A DNA stretch of 64,000 bases, taken from NCBI GenBank assembly GCA_945861755.1, contig CAMAVQ010000008.1, forward strand, positions 1 through 64,000, read 5' to 3'. The notes beneath the pieces were generated by a model. The model was given only the letters and a program-made list of their open reading frames with translations. It ran no database searches and was not told the DNA's origin. The DNA is from Gemmatimonas phototrophica (lineage in GTDB: Bacteria > Latescibacterota > UBA2968 > UBA8231). The translations under genes were made by a program, and so were the position numbers. Below, in pieces: positions 18,855 to 28,811 of this stretch; position 1 is the stretch's first letter; every line of letters starts with the position of its first letter.

Positions 18855-19739
18855 ATGAGCATCCTACTGGCCCTGCTCATCGCCCTGGGAAGCACCTTGC
18901 CGGCCCTGGCCCATTTCCCCGACGGGGTGACCTACAAAATCTTCCAATTTCCCGATGACCGCGTGCCCAAGATGGATGGCAAGGCCGAGGACTGGGCGGT
19001 GGTGCCGCCAGCGTATTTCCTCGGCCAGACCGACCACGCAGAGGTTTTCCGCGGCCTGGGGGACGACTACGACCCCAAGGACCTGGACATCAAAAAGGTG
19101 GCGGTGGGTTGGAACGAGCGCCTCAACCGGCTGTATTTCATGGCCGAGGTGTACGACGACGTACATCGCTTCTTCAAGGAAAAGCTGGACCTCAACACCC
19201 TGTACAGCCGCACCGCCGGGGCGTACGTACACGGGGACGACATCTGGGAGATCGTTATCGACGCCGACCACGCCGGCGATAAGGTGGTCAACTTCTCCAA
19301 GGATGACATGGAGGTGGAGATGCGCCAGCGCAGCGCCTTCACCCAGAACTACCACCTCTACATGCCGCCCCTCAATGGCTACTACTGGCACTGGCTATGG
19401 GGCAAGGCCATCTGGAGCGAGAGCGCTGCGTACTCGGGGGTGGGTTGGCAGTATGCCGGAGAGAACCTCTCCAGCGGCACCTGCTTCTACGAGTGCTACC
19501 TGACCCCCTTCGACGATCTCAACCCAGCCGGACCGGACAGCAGCAGGGTACACAACCTGAAAGAAAACGCCATCATCGGCCTGAGCTGGGCCTTCCTCGA
19601 CGCCGACAGCAGTGACACCGAATTCGACGCCTTCTGGAGCCTGTCCAAGAAAATGGAGATGTACTGCATGGGTCAGTACCTGGTGGACTTCCAGCTCATG
19701 CCGGTGGAACATGGCCTTTTCGGCGGCGACCAGAAATAG
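18855..19739 (+). CDS. Secreted CBM9-like (carbohydrate-binding family 9-type fold) protein
   Basis: Signal peptide; DDRVPKMDGKAEDWAVVP...VAVGWNERLNRLYFMAEVYDDVH...DIWEIVIDADHAGD; AAGGAG RBS; paralogous to 42698..43606. Confidence 0.6.
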   Translation: MSILLALLIALGSTLPALAHFPDGVTYKIFQFPDDRVPKMDGKAEDWAVVPPAYFLGQTDHAEVFRGLGDDYDPKDLDIKKVAVGWNERLNRLYFMAEVYDDVHRFFKEKLDLNTLYSRTAGAYVHGDDIWEIVIDADHAGDKVVNFSKDDMEVEMRQRSAFTQNYHLYMPPLNGYYWHWLWGKAIWSESAAYSGVGWQYAGENLSSGTCFYECYLTPFDDLNPAGPDSSRVHNLKENAIIGLSWAFLDADSSDTEFDAFWSLSKKMEMYCMGQYLVDFQLMPVEHGLFGGDQK

Positions 19740-19761
19740 AGAACAGGTCTAGGCAGCCATA

Positions 19762-21738
19762 TCAGTACACCACCGCGACCAGACGTGTCACTACCTCGGC
19801 GCCACGGTCCGGCTCCACCCGCAGGCGCGCCAGGTAGATGCCGGGCGTCACCCTCCGGCCCTGGTCGTCGCGGCCATCCCAGGCCACCGACAGCGGCCCG
19901 CTGCGGGCGGTCCCCTCGACCAGCCGCCGCACCCGCGCACCTGTCAAGTCGTACAGCTCAACACTCACCGGCGCCTGGCCGCCCAAGTTCACCAGGTCGT
20001 ACTCGATGCTCGCCTGGTCGTTGATCCCGTCGCCATTGGGAGTGAACACCGCCGGCAGCACCCGCACCTCCTGCGCGATCCGACCCCCCAGTTCTTCCAG
20101 TTCCACCTGCAGCCGGTTGCTGTCCACCAGCGGGTCGGCGTCCCCCGGGGTGACGCGCTGATGCACCTCGAGGGGCCGGCTGCCGTCGAAGACCCGCACT
20201 GGGAACACCGCGCCGAACTCGAACACCTCGGCCTGAAACACCACCTCGATGAACTCCCCGGTCCGCTTCGCGTCGATGCGCGGCATACGCAGGGCAAAAC
20301 CCCGTTCGTCCAGCCGGGTCACGGCAAACTCCACCTCTTGCCGGTTCAGGCGCACCGCCTCCACGCTGAGGGGCCGGACCGGGGTGTCGATCTCGATATG
20401 GTCAAACCCCAGGTCGTCGGCGTTCATTTCGGGCCTGAGCACGCAGGTGAAGCGCACCGGCTGCGCGGCAGGCACCACCGCCGGCCAGATCTCGGCCAGC
20501 ACCTGGCTGACCACCGGCGGCATGGACACGGCGAACTCTAGCCAGTCCACCTGCCCCCCGGCCTGTTCACCAGAGGAGAATTCCGCCCGGAATTGCAGGT
20601 ACTGCCGCGGTTCGAATCCGGCCATCGCCCCCTGGGCCTGGCCAAATTCATAGGGCGGTGTCCAGAAGTCCCAATACTCCGTGTCATAGGTGATGCCAGC
20701 TTGCTCCACGGGCTCCAGCTGGGCATAACGCTCCAGGGTCAGGGGCCGGCCGTCGGTGCCCAGGCGGCTGCGCTCGTCACCGCGGAAGGTGCGGCGCCAG
20801 TAATTGTCCGGATCTGCGTCGTTGCCGCTGCGCATGCTCAGCGCCACACTGGTTCCGGGCGGCTGTTGCCCCGCCCAGGAGAGGTCTCCCAGGCCGGCTG
20901 GTTGGCCCAGGTCTATGATGTTGGAGGTATAGGTGGCGCGAGGAGCAAAACCATTGCCGAAGATCTCGAACTCGGCGATCTCCCAGATGCCGCGCACATT
21001 CTCGGGCGCCTCGAAGAGCAGCCGGCGGATGGGCTGGGACGGCAGTTCCAGGTCGATGGTGGAGCGGGTGTTCTCGGTTGCTTGGGAGATGATATCAAAA
21101 TCGAAGTAGCGTCCGTCCCGGAGCCCCAGATTATACTGCCGCGTGCCCTCCTTGAGCGGGTCGCCGTCGCTGATACCCACGGCGAAGCGCTCTACAAAGC
21201 GGGTATCGGCAAAGCGGAGGCGGGGATAAAAGCGGAGGCGGCGGATGAAGAAGGGCCCGCCGAAGTCGAACATCCAGGCCTTTCTGGGCGGGCCGAGGTG
21301 CCCGTCGCTCAGGAAGGCGGTATTGGGATCGCGGTCGAGGATGGTTCCGTGGTCTTCTTTGATCGGGACCCAGCCCAGCCAGCTCAGGTCCCAGATCTGA
21401 CCCCCGAACTGCTCGAGGAGCGGGGTGAGATTGACCGCGGGGTCCAGTTGCCGAGGGCGGATGAACTCCTGCTCTGCCTCCAGCAGTTCGGCGCGGCCGT
21501 GCCGCCCCTCCTCCACCGGGATCCAGGGCAATTGCACAAAGTTGAAGGCACCGGGCAGTTCGGGTGGGGGCAGGCCCTGGCCGCCGAGGCGGTACACGGT
21601 GAGCCCCTCGGCCAGCCCTGCCATTGCCAACCAGATGCCGGCTAGGCCGACGGCGAACCTCCCTAGAGCCACGTGGTAACCGCCGCGCCCCGCCAGTGGC
21701 ATGGCACTGGGGATCCTTTCGACTTCCCCGATCTTCAT
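19762..21738 (-). CDS. Large secreted protein, family II ('YRLGGE' N-term), C-terminal FlgD-like/T9SS type B-like tail
   Basis: N-term LTVYRLGGQGLPPPELPGAFNFVQLPW; C-term VLPAVFTPNGDGINDQASIEYDL...GRDDQGRRVTPGIYLARLRVE. Confidence 0.75.
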   Translation of the reverse strand: MKIGEVERIPSAMPLAGRGGYHVALGRFAVGLAGIWLAMAGLAEGLTVYRLGGQGLPPPELPGAFNFVQLPWIPVEEGRHGRAELLEAEQEFIRPRQLDPAVNLTPLLEQFGGQIWDLSWLGWVPIKEDHGTILDRDPNTAFLSDGHLGPPRKAWMFDFGGPFFIRRLRFYPRLRFADTRFVERFAVGISDGDPLKEGTRQYNLGLRDGRYFDFDIISQATENTRSTIDLELPSQPIRRLLFEAPENVRGIWEIAEFEIFGNGFAPRATYTSNIIDLGQPAGLGDLSWAGQQPPGTSVALSMRSGNDADPDNYWRRTFRGDERSRLGTDGRPLTLERYAQLEPVEQAGITYDTEYWDFWTPPYEFGQAQGAMAGFEPRQYLQFRAEFSSGEQAGGQVDWLEFAVSMPPVVSQVLAEIWPAVVPAAQPVRFTCVLRPEMNADDLGFDHIEIDTPVRPLSVEAVRLNRQEVEFAVTRLDERGFALRMPRIDAKRTGEFIEVVFQAEVFEFGAVFPVRVFDGSRPLEVHQRVTPGDADPLVDSNRLQVELEELGGRIAQEVRVLPAVFTPNGDGINDQASIEYDLVNLGGQAPVSVELYDLTGARVRRLVEGTARSGPLSVAWDGRDDQGRRVTPGIYLARLRVEPDRGAEVVTRLVAVVY

Positions 21739-21763
21739 CGGTCAGCCCTTCGGCGAGAAAGGT

Positions 21764-22963
21764 TCAGTCCTGGTCTTCGTGGTAGCGCCAGCCCTTGTCG
21801 GGGGAAAGGACGAAGTGCTCCACCAATTCGGTGGGCAGTTCGATGCCGATGCCGGGCCGCTCCGGCAAGGCCACCGCTCCATCCACTATCGGGAAGAAGA
21901 GTTCCTGCAGCGCCTGGCGCAGCGGCGACCAATACACCTCCGCAGGGGCCATCTCGAAGATGGGGGTGATGGGCGAGTACGCGGCCAGGTGCACCGAGGC
22001 TGCCCCCAGCAAGTGGGTGGACCAGTTGCCGGGACACACCAGCGCCCCGCGCGGCTGGGCCAGTTCGACGATGCGTTTGGCCTCGGTGAGCCCGCCGCAG
22101 GTGGTCATGTACGGCTGGGCCACCTGCACCCCGCCCCGGTCCATCAGGTCGAGGAATTCCCAGCGGCTCACCGTGTGCTCGCCGGCGGCCAGAGGGATGG
22201 GGGACCGCGCTGCCAGCTTGGCGTACGCCTCCATGGAGTCCACCGGGAAGGGGGTCTCGAAAAAGAAAATGTCGTGTTCGACCAGGCGCTCGATGGTGGC
22301 CAGGGCGGTGCCCACGTCGTTCCATAGGTACCCGACATCGACACACAGGATCACGCCGGGGCCCACGGCCTGGCGGGTCAGCCGCGCCAGCTCGACGATG
22401 GTACCCGGATCCTGGTACATGGGCTCCACCTTGAAGGCCCGGTACCCCAACTCCCGCAGTTTGACCACCCGCTCCACCTGCTCCCTGAGCACGCTGTCGC
22501 GGTCCCACTGATCGGAGATGATGGTGCAATAGGGCACCACCTCGCGGCCATCCCCGGCGCGCCAGACCTGGTGAGAAGCGCGCTCGGCCCCGCCCAGGAA
22601 CTGGTACACCGGCTGCTTGAGTGCCTTGCCGTACAGATCCCACAGGGCCACGTCCACCGCGCCCAGGCAGATGATGGCCCAGCCCCGGCGGTTGCCGTGC
22701 AACATGCTGTGGTAGAGTTTGGTCCACAGCCGCTCCGGATGGCCGACCTGCTCGCCGATCAGTTGCCGGCCGTACAGGGACTCGGGGCCGTCGAGCACCG
22801 CCCGGGCCACCCCGGGCGGCACGGTAAAGATCTCGGAGATCCCGGTGAGGCCCTCGTCCGTATGCAGGCGCACAAAGGCCAGGCCGTGGATGCGCGAGGC
22901 ATCCACCTTGCCCTGGGGCTCAGGGTCGCCCAGAACGAACACTTCGCTGCGGGTGATTTTCAT
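21764..22963 (-). CDS. Mandelate racemase/muconate lactonizing enzyme (enolase superfamily)
   Basis: MKITRSEVFVLG...YRAFKVEPMYQD...ILCVDVGYLW...FFFETPFPVDS...PLAAGEHTVSRWEF. Confidence 0.88.
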   Translation of the reverse strand: MKITRSEVFVLGDPEPQGKVDASRIHGLAFVRLHTDEGLTGISEIFTVPPGVARAVLDGPESLYGRQLIGEQVGHPERLWTKLYHSMLHGNRRGWAIICLGAVDVALWDLYGKALKQPVYQFLGGAERASHQVWRAGDGREVVPYCTIISDQWDRDSVLREQVERVVKLRELGYRAFKVEPMYQDPGTIVELARLTRQAVGPGVILCVDVGYLWNDVGTALATIERLVEHDIFFFETPFPVDSMEAYAKLAARSPIPLAAGEHTVSRWEFLDLMDRGGVQVAQPYMTTCGGLTEAKRIVELAQPRGALVCPGNWSTHLLGAASVHLAAYSPITPIFEMAPAEVYWSPLRQALQELFFPIVDGAVALPERPGIGIELPTELVEHFVLSPDKGWRYHEDQD

Positions 22964-22974
22964 CGTCTCGCCTT

Positions 22975-24162
22975 TCAGATGATGGAAAGGGCCTGGCCGG
23001 CGATCTGGTCCCAGTCCGGCTCGGGGGGCGGCTCGGGACTCCAGGCGATGGACAGGTACCCCTCGTCGACCACCACCCTTCCCAGGCAGTCGAGTTTGGC
23101 ATCCGGCGGCAGAGGCTGCAGGTGGTGTACCGCCTCGTAGAGCGGATCGTTGGGAATGGCCAGGATCACCTGGGGGTTACCCCCGTGTACCTGCACCCCG
23201 AAGCTCTCGGCCAGGTGCGCCAGTTTCACCTGGCCGGTGATGCCGATCCCGCGCTGGCGCAGGATGTCGATGGCCTGCATGGCCAGGAAAGGGGCGGCGT
23301 TGAAGGGCTGACCGCCGATGGCCCCGATCCACTCCAGGGCCAGGATGGGCAGGTCGAGGCTGTCGCTGAGTTTCTTCAGACCGAGGAGATCATAGTCCTG
23401 CAACGGCTCCTCCATCCAGACGTAGTTGCATTCCTCGAGCACCCGGCCGATCTTGATCGCCTCGTCCACGGTGTAGGACTCGACCGGATCGTGCAAGAGC
23501 AAAAAGTCCTCCCCCACCGCTGCCCGCAGGGCCCGGGCCAGTTCGCTGTTGCCCTTCACCCCGCGATAGGAGTGGTCCTTGCAGCCCTTGAAACCCTGCT
23601 CCCTGGCCCGCAATCCATCAGCCACCAGCTCGTCGATAGTGCTGCCGCCGATATTGCGGTACGCCGGCACCTGCTCGCGACACCCGCCCAGGAGTTTGTA
23701 GATCGGCAGGCGGGCGTGGCGGCTGGCCAGCTCCCAGAGCATGTTGTCCACCATGTCCAGCGGTCCCCTGCCGGTGTAGAAGAAGCGCTGGGCGTACCAC
23801 AGCCGCTGCCAGATGAACTCGCGGTCGAAGGCATCCACCCCCACCAGCATGTGGGTGATACGCGCCTTGAACTGGCGGGCATCCCACTCCAACTCCTCCT
23901 GGCTGAAGCCGCTGCCGAAGGAGGTGTACGCGTCGAGGGGGCCGTCGGTGACCAGGTGCAGGGTGGCCGTATAGGTGGGCTGCTCCTCGCCCTGGTACTC
24001 GACGATCTCCTCGGGCCGCTGGGCGCGGAAACCCAGGGCGTGGGTGAAGAGCCCTGAGAGCCCCGGCGGTACCGGCTCGATGGTGCCCAGCCCGCGGTTG
24101 GTGGCCTGCCGGCGGCCGGGCGGTCCGGGCAGGATGTAGATCCTGGCTTCCTTGATCAGCAT
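22975..24162 (-). CDS. Mandelate racemase/muconate lactonizing enzyme (enolase superfamily), KDH variant
   Basis: LIKEARIYILPGPPGRR...FKGCKDHSYRG...LLHDPVESY...VWMEEPLQDYDLLGLKKLSDSLDLPILALEW. Confidence 0.85.
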   Translation of the reverse strand: MLIKEARIYILPGPPGRRQATNRGLGTIEPVPPGLSGLFTHALGFRAQRPEEIVEYQGEEQPTYTATLHLVTDGPLDAYTSFGSGFSQEELEWDARQFKARITHMLVGVDAFDREFIWQRLWYAQRFFYTGRGPLDMVDNMLWELASRHARLPIYKLLGGCREQVPAYRNIGGSTIDELVADGLRAREQGFKGCKDHSYRGVKGNSELARALRAAVGEDFLLLHDPVESYTVDEAIKIGRVLEECNYVWMEEPLQDYDLLGLKKLSDSLDLPILALEWIGAIGGQPFNAAPFLAMQAIDILRQRGIGITGQVKLAHLAESFGVQVHGGNPQVILAIPNDPLYEAVHHLQPLPPDAKLDCLGRVVVDEGYLSIAWSPEPPPEPDWDQIAGQALSII

Positions 24163-24176
24163 CGCTCATCCCTCCT

Positions 24177-25205
24177 TCAGAGCACCCGCTCGGTGTGTTT
24201 TTCCACGGCCGCCCAATCCAACTCCACGCCCAGGCCCGGCCCGGTCGGCACTTCCAGATGCCCGTCGGCAATGTGCAGCGGATTGCGGATCAACGGCTCG
24301 CCTCCCAGGGACCCCAACTTCCAGCCCTCGAAAAAGCGGCAGTTGCGGATGGCCCCCAGCACGTGGGCATGTGCGAAGCCGTGCATCACCCCCACCGAGG
24401 TGACCTCGCAGTTCAGCCCGAAGGCCTCGGCCAGACGGGCGATCTTGAGCAGGTCGGTGATGCCCCCGCGCCAGGGGATGCTGGCCCTCACGATGTCCAC
24501 CGCCTGCTGGGCTACCAGCTGGGAGGTGGAAAAAGCCGTACCCGGCAGGTACTCGGCGGCGGCCACCGGCACCTCCAGCTCGGCGCTGAGTTTCTTCAGG
24601 CCCATCAGGTCGTAATCGCGCAGCGGTTCCTCGAACCAGGTATAGTCCTGCTCCTCGAGGGCGCGGCCCACGCGCAGGGCGTCGATGTAATTGTAGTTCT
24701 GCACGCAGTCGTGCATCAGGTGGAAGTCGGGGCCCACGGCCTGGCGGGTGGCGCGGGCCACCTTGATCATGCCCTCGGCTCCGTGGTAGCAATGGTCCTT
24801 GTACCCGAAAAAGCCCTCCTCCCTGGCCTGGACCGCGTCGCGGGCGAAGTCGGCGACCGTGGGCAGGTTGCCACCGCTCTTGTACACCGGAAGCCGCTGC
24901 CGGAAACCGCCGATGAGGCGGAAGACCGGCAGTCCCACCGCCTTGCCGGCCAGGTCCCACAGCGCCACGTCCACGTACCCCCGCACTGCGTGGGGCATAT
25001 AGGCGAAACGGTCGAGGCGCAGCAACTCCTGCCAGAGCCGCTCGCGGTCGTGAACCTCCTGCCCGATCAGAGGCTGGCGATACACCGCCTGGATCAACTG
25101 CGCCGAATTGGGGTCCACCCCCAGGCACCAGCCTTCCAGGCCCTGGTCGGTGATCAGGCGCAGGAGCCCGGCCGGCTGGTGGATCTTCAGCTCGGTGATT
25201 TTCAT
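24177..25205 (-). CDS. Mandelate racemase/muconate lactonizing enzyme (enolase superfamily), KDH variant
   Basis: MKITELKIHQPAGLLRLITDQGLEGWCLG...FFGYKDHCYHG...LMHDCVQNY...TWFEEPLRDYDLMGLKKLSAELEVPVAAAEY. Confidence 0.85.
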   Translation of the reverse strand: MKITELKIHQPAGLLRLITDQGLEGWCLGVDPNSAQLIQAVYRQPLIGQEVHDRERLWQELLRLDRFAYMPHAVRGYVDVALWDLAGKAVGLPVFRLIGGFRQRLPVYKSGGNLPTVADFARDAVQAREEGFFGYKDHCYHGAEGMIKVARATRQAVGPDFHLMHDCVQNYNYIDALRVGRALEEQDYTWFEEPLRDYDLMGLKKLSAELEVPVAAAEYLPGTAFSTSQLVAQQAVDIVRASIPWRGGITDLLKIARLAEAFGLNCEVTSVGVMHGFAHAHVLGAIRNCRFFEGWKLGSLGGEPLIRNPLHIADGHLEVPTGPGLGVELDWAAVEKHTERVL

Positions 25206-25238
25206 AAATTCCCACCTCATTTTCAGGGTTAGCAACCG

Positions 25239-27632
25239 CTAACGCAGCAGCACCAGCTTGCGCATCTCCACCCACTCACCGACCTGCAGCCGGTAGAGAT
25301 AGACGCCGCTGGCCAACTGGCGCCCCTTTTCGTCCCTCCCATCCCAGTGTACCTGGAAAACACCGGCCTCCCGCGCTCCGGCTGCCAGGGTGGCCACCCG
25401 CTGCCCGCTCAGGTTGTAGACCGCCAGTTCCACCTCTCGGCGCTGCGGCAACTCAAAACGAAACACCGTCTCGCCGTTGAAGGGGTTGGGGAAATTCTGC
25501 TGCAAAGCCACTCCCCCGGGTCTCGCCTCCAGGCGTTCCTCCAGCACGGCGGTGCTCAGCCGCTGCGATGCGGCCACCAGGCGCACCTCATCCAGGTAGA
25601 AGGCGCCCTCCAGATTGCCGGCAAAGCGAATGGCCTCGAAAGGCCCTTTGAGTTCGAACCGCTCCACAGGAATCTCCACTATCTGCCAGGCTGGCCGGCC
25701 CATTTCCACCAAACCCTCCTTGAACAGGTTGACCGTCTTGCCTGGCCGCAGGGCCACCGAGAAGATCTCCCCCCTGGAAGGAAGGGTCGCCTCACCCGGA
25801 TTGAAAGCAAAACGCACCGTCTTGTATCCGGCCGTCTCCAGAGGAAGGGGCGGTTGAAAATCCACGTTCCACCCGCGCAAGGCACTCTCGGCTTTGGCCT
25901 GCACCGCAATTGCGCTGCTCCCTGAGAAGACCTGCGGGGCGCCAAAACTCAACTCGGCACCGCCCGCGCCCGCCGCCTGCCAACCCGCGCCCAATCCATC
26001 GCCGGCCACTATCAGGTCCTCTCCCGGCAAGACCGCGATCTGGTGGACCAGCCGGGTCATCAGGCGATCTGCAGCGGTCTGCTGGGCGATATTGATGGTC
26101 ACCCGTTTCAGGCCGGGCGCCACCTCGAGAGACAGCGAGACCTCCAGCCGGTACTCGCCTCCCTCCGCAGCCTGTAATGGCAAGACCGCAGGGCCGCCCA
26201 ACGCGCTCAGATCCGCAGTGACCACCGGCGCCTCGCCCTCTGGATCCGTCTGGACCAACCGCACCGTGGCCCGCACCCTCAGCTGCTCGCCGACAAAGGC
26301 CGAATCCGGCAGCTGGTGTTCCCATTTCCCCTGTAACACTCCGGGCGTCACCTTCAGGATGACGTTGGTGATCCAGTCGCTGCTGGCGTAGAGATTTCCC
26401 TGCGGGTCGGAGGTGATACCCACTGGTTTCCCCCATACCTCGCCATCGGCCCGCTGAAACCCGGTCATGAAGTCCGCCACCTGTGCGCCGCGCCCATCCG
26501 GCTCAGCGAAGAGTACCCCGACCTTGAAACCAGCCTCGGCCGAGCTTTGCCCGCCGCGAAAGGCGACGAAGGCCGCATGGTGGTACTGGGGAGGAAAGCG
26601 CTCCTGGGTGTAAAAGTGGATGGCCATGGGGGCCAGATGCGCCCCCACCAGGGCCGCCGGGCGCTGCATGTGCTGCACATCCAGGCTGTCCTGGAGAGTG
26701 AGGGGGAGGATGGCGTCTTTGTACTGGGAGATGGAAAAATCCACATAGACCTGATAGCCATAGGCCAGGGGCCAGCCGTAGAATCCTCCGTCGCGGATGA
26801 TGTCGATCCACTCCGGCGGCAGGGATCGGCCCTCCCGGTCGTGGCCGTTATTGGTGGCCCACAACTGGTTGGTGACCGGGTGCAGCGCCAGGCCCACTCC
26901 GTTGCGCAGGCCGCGCGCAAAGACCCTCCTGCCGCTGCCATCCGCGTTGAATTGGAGGATGGCGGCCCGCTCTGGATCCTCCTCTCTACACAGATCACAG
27001 GTAGATCCCACGGAGACATAGAACTTGTCATTCAGTGCGTCGAAGAGCATGGTGCGGGTGACGTGGTGCTCGCGCTCTCCCTCTGCTGCCCTGGGCAGGG
27101 CCACCACCTGCTCGCGCTGCTCGTAAACCCCGTCTCCGTCCCCGTCCCTGAAACGGATGACCTGGTCGGTGTCCGCCACATACATATCGCCCTGGTAGAA
27201 GGCCAGACTGTTGGCCCACCAGAGTTTGTCCGCCACCACCAAAGCAGTGTCTGCCACCCCGTCGCGGTTATTGTCTGGCAGGGCCAGGATCTGCCCGCCC
27301 ATCCGGCTCGGGTCCGGCCCAAACTCCGAGGCCTTGCCGGCCTTCATATTGGCCACGTGCAACACCCCTGAGGGACTCCAGGCCATCAGCCGCGGCCCGC
27401 GCAGACCCGTGGCCGCAAACACCTTGACCGAGAATCCCGGCGGCAGATTCACCTCCAGCCCTTCGGGGACCAGTTCCCTGAACTTTTCCGGTACCTCCAC
27501 CGGCACCGGCTCCAGTCCCAGGTCGAGACGCGGGGTCATCTGAAAGGTGCCTGGCGGGTAGTCCTCCTGAGCGTATAGACCAGGGGGAAGAGCGAGTAAA
27601 AAGATGATGACCCACTTTATCGGTACGTGCAT
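25239..27632 (-). CDS. Secreted PQQ-dependent sugar dehydrogenase-like beta-propeller with a T9SS type A-like C-terminal tail
   Basis: PPGFSVKVFAATGLRGPRLMAWSPSGVLHVANMKAGK...RDGDGDGVYEQREQVVALP...HHVTRTMLFD; C-term QQNFPNPFNGETVFRFELPQRREVELAVYNLSGQRVATL. Confidence 0.8.
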   Translation of the reverse strand: MHVPIKWVIIFLLALPPGLYAQEDYPPGTFQMTPRLDLGLEPVPVEVPEKFRELVPEGLEVNLPPGFSVKVFAATGLRGPRLMAWSPSGVLHVANMKAGKASEFGPDPSRMGGQILALPDNNRDGVADTALVVADKLWWANSLAFYQGDMYVADTDQVIRFRDGDGDGVYEQREQVVALPRAAEGEREHHVTRTMLFDALNDKFYVSVGSTCDLCREEDPERAAILQFNADGSGRRVFARGLRNGVGLALHPVTNQLWATNNGHDREGRSLPPEWIDIIRDGGFYGWPLAYGYQVYVDFSISQYKDAILPLTLQDSLDVQHMQRPAALVGAHLAPMAIHFYTQERFPPQYHHAAFVAFRGGQSSAEAGFKVGVLFAEPDGRGAQVADFMTGFQRADGEVWGKPVGITSDPQGNLYASSDWITNVILKVTPGVLQGKWEHQLPDSAFVGEQLRVRATVRLVQTDPEGEAPVVTADLSALGGPAVLPLQAAEGGEYRLEVSLSLEVAPGLKRVTINIAQQTAADRLMTRLVHQIAVLPGEDLIVAGDGLGAGWQAAGAGGAELSFGAPQVFSGSSAIAVQAKAESALRGWNVDFQPPLPLETAGYKTVRFAFNPGEATLPSRGEIFSVALRPGKTVNLFKEGLVEMGRPAWQIVEIPVERFELKGPFEAIRFAGNLEGAFYLDEVRLVAASQRLSTAVLEERLEARPGGVALQQNFPNPFNGETVFRFELPQRREVELAVYNLSGQRVATLAAGAREAGVFQVHWDGRDEKGRQLASGVYLYRLQVGEWVEMRKLVLLR

Positions 27633-27678
27633 TGGGGCGGCCTTTTGTTAAGTGAGTTACTATATTTCGCAGATCGCA

Positions 27679-27805
27679 GATAATGTTGCCGCTCTCCCCG
27701 GTGTTGAAATCCACTGGGGAAACCCCGGTAGTGCACCGGCCACCACAAATAAGGCTGCCGCGCACACATGAGCAAGCCCATGACCGCCGCGCCGATGCCT
27801 GAGAA
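27679..27805 (-). pseudogene. Deleted and frameshifted relic of a DUF6785-like gene C-terminus
   Basis: 27679-27718 closely matches 28831-28870 (GATaATGTTGCCGCTCTCCCCGGTG), directly joined to 27719-27805, which closely matches ~29040-29127 (GTGCACCGGCCACCACAAATAA.GCTGCCGCGC). Confidence 0.8.
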
Positions 27806-27971
27806 CTTGTTGATGGGAGTTGGGCGCCCTATGTTTTTCGTCGTTCCCAGACCACTGCATCCGGCGCGTGGGCAATACGCAACCCCTCGCGCCTGTTCGG
27901 CGTCAATTTTACTTGCTGCACACCGCCCTTCGCTTGGTATTCCCAAGCGCATCACCGCCAGGAGGCACTCT

Positions 27972-28748
27972 ATGTGGAGCGAAGACCAACTTGCCCATTT
28001 CCATACCTTTGGCTTCTCCCTTCAGCCTCAACTCTTCCGACCTGACGAAATAGCAGCGACCACCAGCACCGCTGAGTCCCTCTGGGAAGAGGTCTTGGGC
28101 CGTCTCCCAAAGGGCGAAGAGGCCATACACATTGTCCCTTTTGTCGAACTGCGGGCCCAGCTGACGCAGCTGCTCGAAGATGACCGCATCTACCAACCCC
28201 TGGTCCAACTCATGGGGGCGGATTTCGTCTGGTCCGGCTCCGAAGGCAACCGGGGGTTTGCACCCGGCCGCACGGCCCACCACTGGCACGCCGACCGGCC
28301 GGGCGAACCGGAACTGGACTATCTGCGGGTAAAGGTCATGATCTACCTCGATAGGCAGCAAAAGGATACCGGCGCCTTCCGGGTCATCCCAGGTTCCCAT
28401 CGCCTGCCCCTGCACCAGGATCTGCAACCCTTCCAGCACCGTCATAGTGACAGCGATCCGACCTTCTTCGGTTTAACCGGCGACCAGGTCCCCTGCTGCG
28501 CGGTCGAGACCCGACCCGGCGATGTGGTGTTCTTCAACCAAAGCCTCTTCCACGCCGTCTATGGCAAAACCGGGCGCCGGCGCTTTATCGCCCTCAAGTT
28601 TGCCTCCAGGCCGGCCAGCGCTGCCCACCTCACCTCCCTGGCCCAGTGGTCTCCATATATCTTCGAGCCTCACCAGAACTTGGTACACCATCAGAGTCAA
28701 CGCATCAGCCGCATGGTGGAGGGCTTGGTTGAGCTTAAAACTGGATAA
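27972..28748 (+). CDS. Phytanoyl-CoA dioxygenase (PhyH) family protein
   Basis: ATG after AGGAGG; HHWHADRPGEPELDY (HxD), QKDTGAFRVIPGSHR, FFNQSLFHAVYGKTGRRRFIALKF. Confidence 0.9.
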   Translation: MWSEDQLAHFHTFGFSLQPQLFRPDEIAATTSTAESLWEEVLGRLPKGEEAIHIVPFVELRAQLTQLLEDDRIYQPLVQLMGADFVWSGSEGNRGFAPGRTAHHWHADRPGEPELDYLRVKVMIYLDRQQKDTGAFRVIPGSHRLPLHQDLQPFQHRHSDSDPTFFGLTGDQVPCCAVETRPGDVVFFNQSLFHAVYGKTGRRRFIALKFASRPASAAHLTSLAQWSPYIFEPHQNLVHHQSQRISRMVEGLVELKTG

Positions 28749-28811
28749 ACAATACGCTGGACTTGCCCCGGCTTGCTTGACGCCTTCGCCGTTGGGAAAA
28801 ACGGGGGATCT

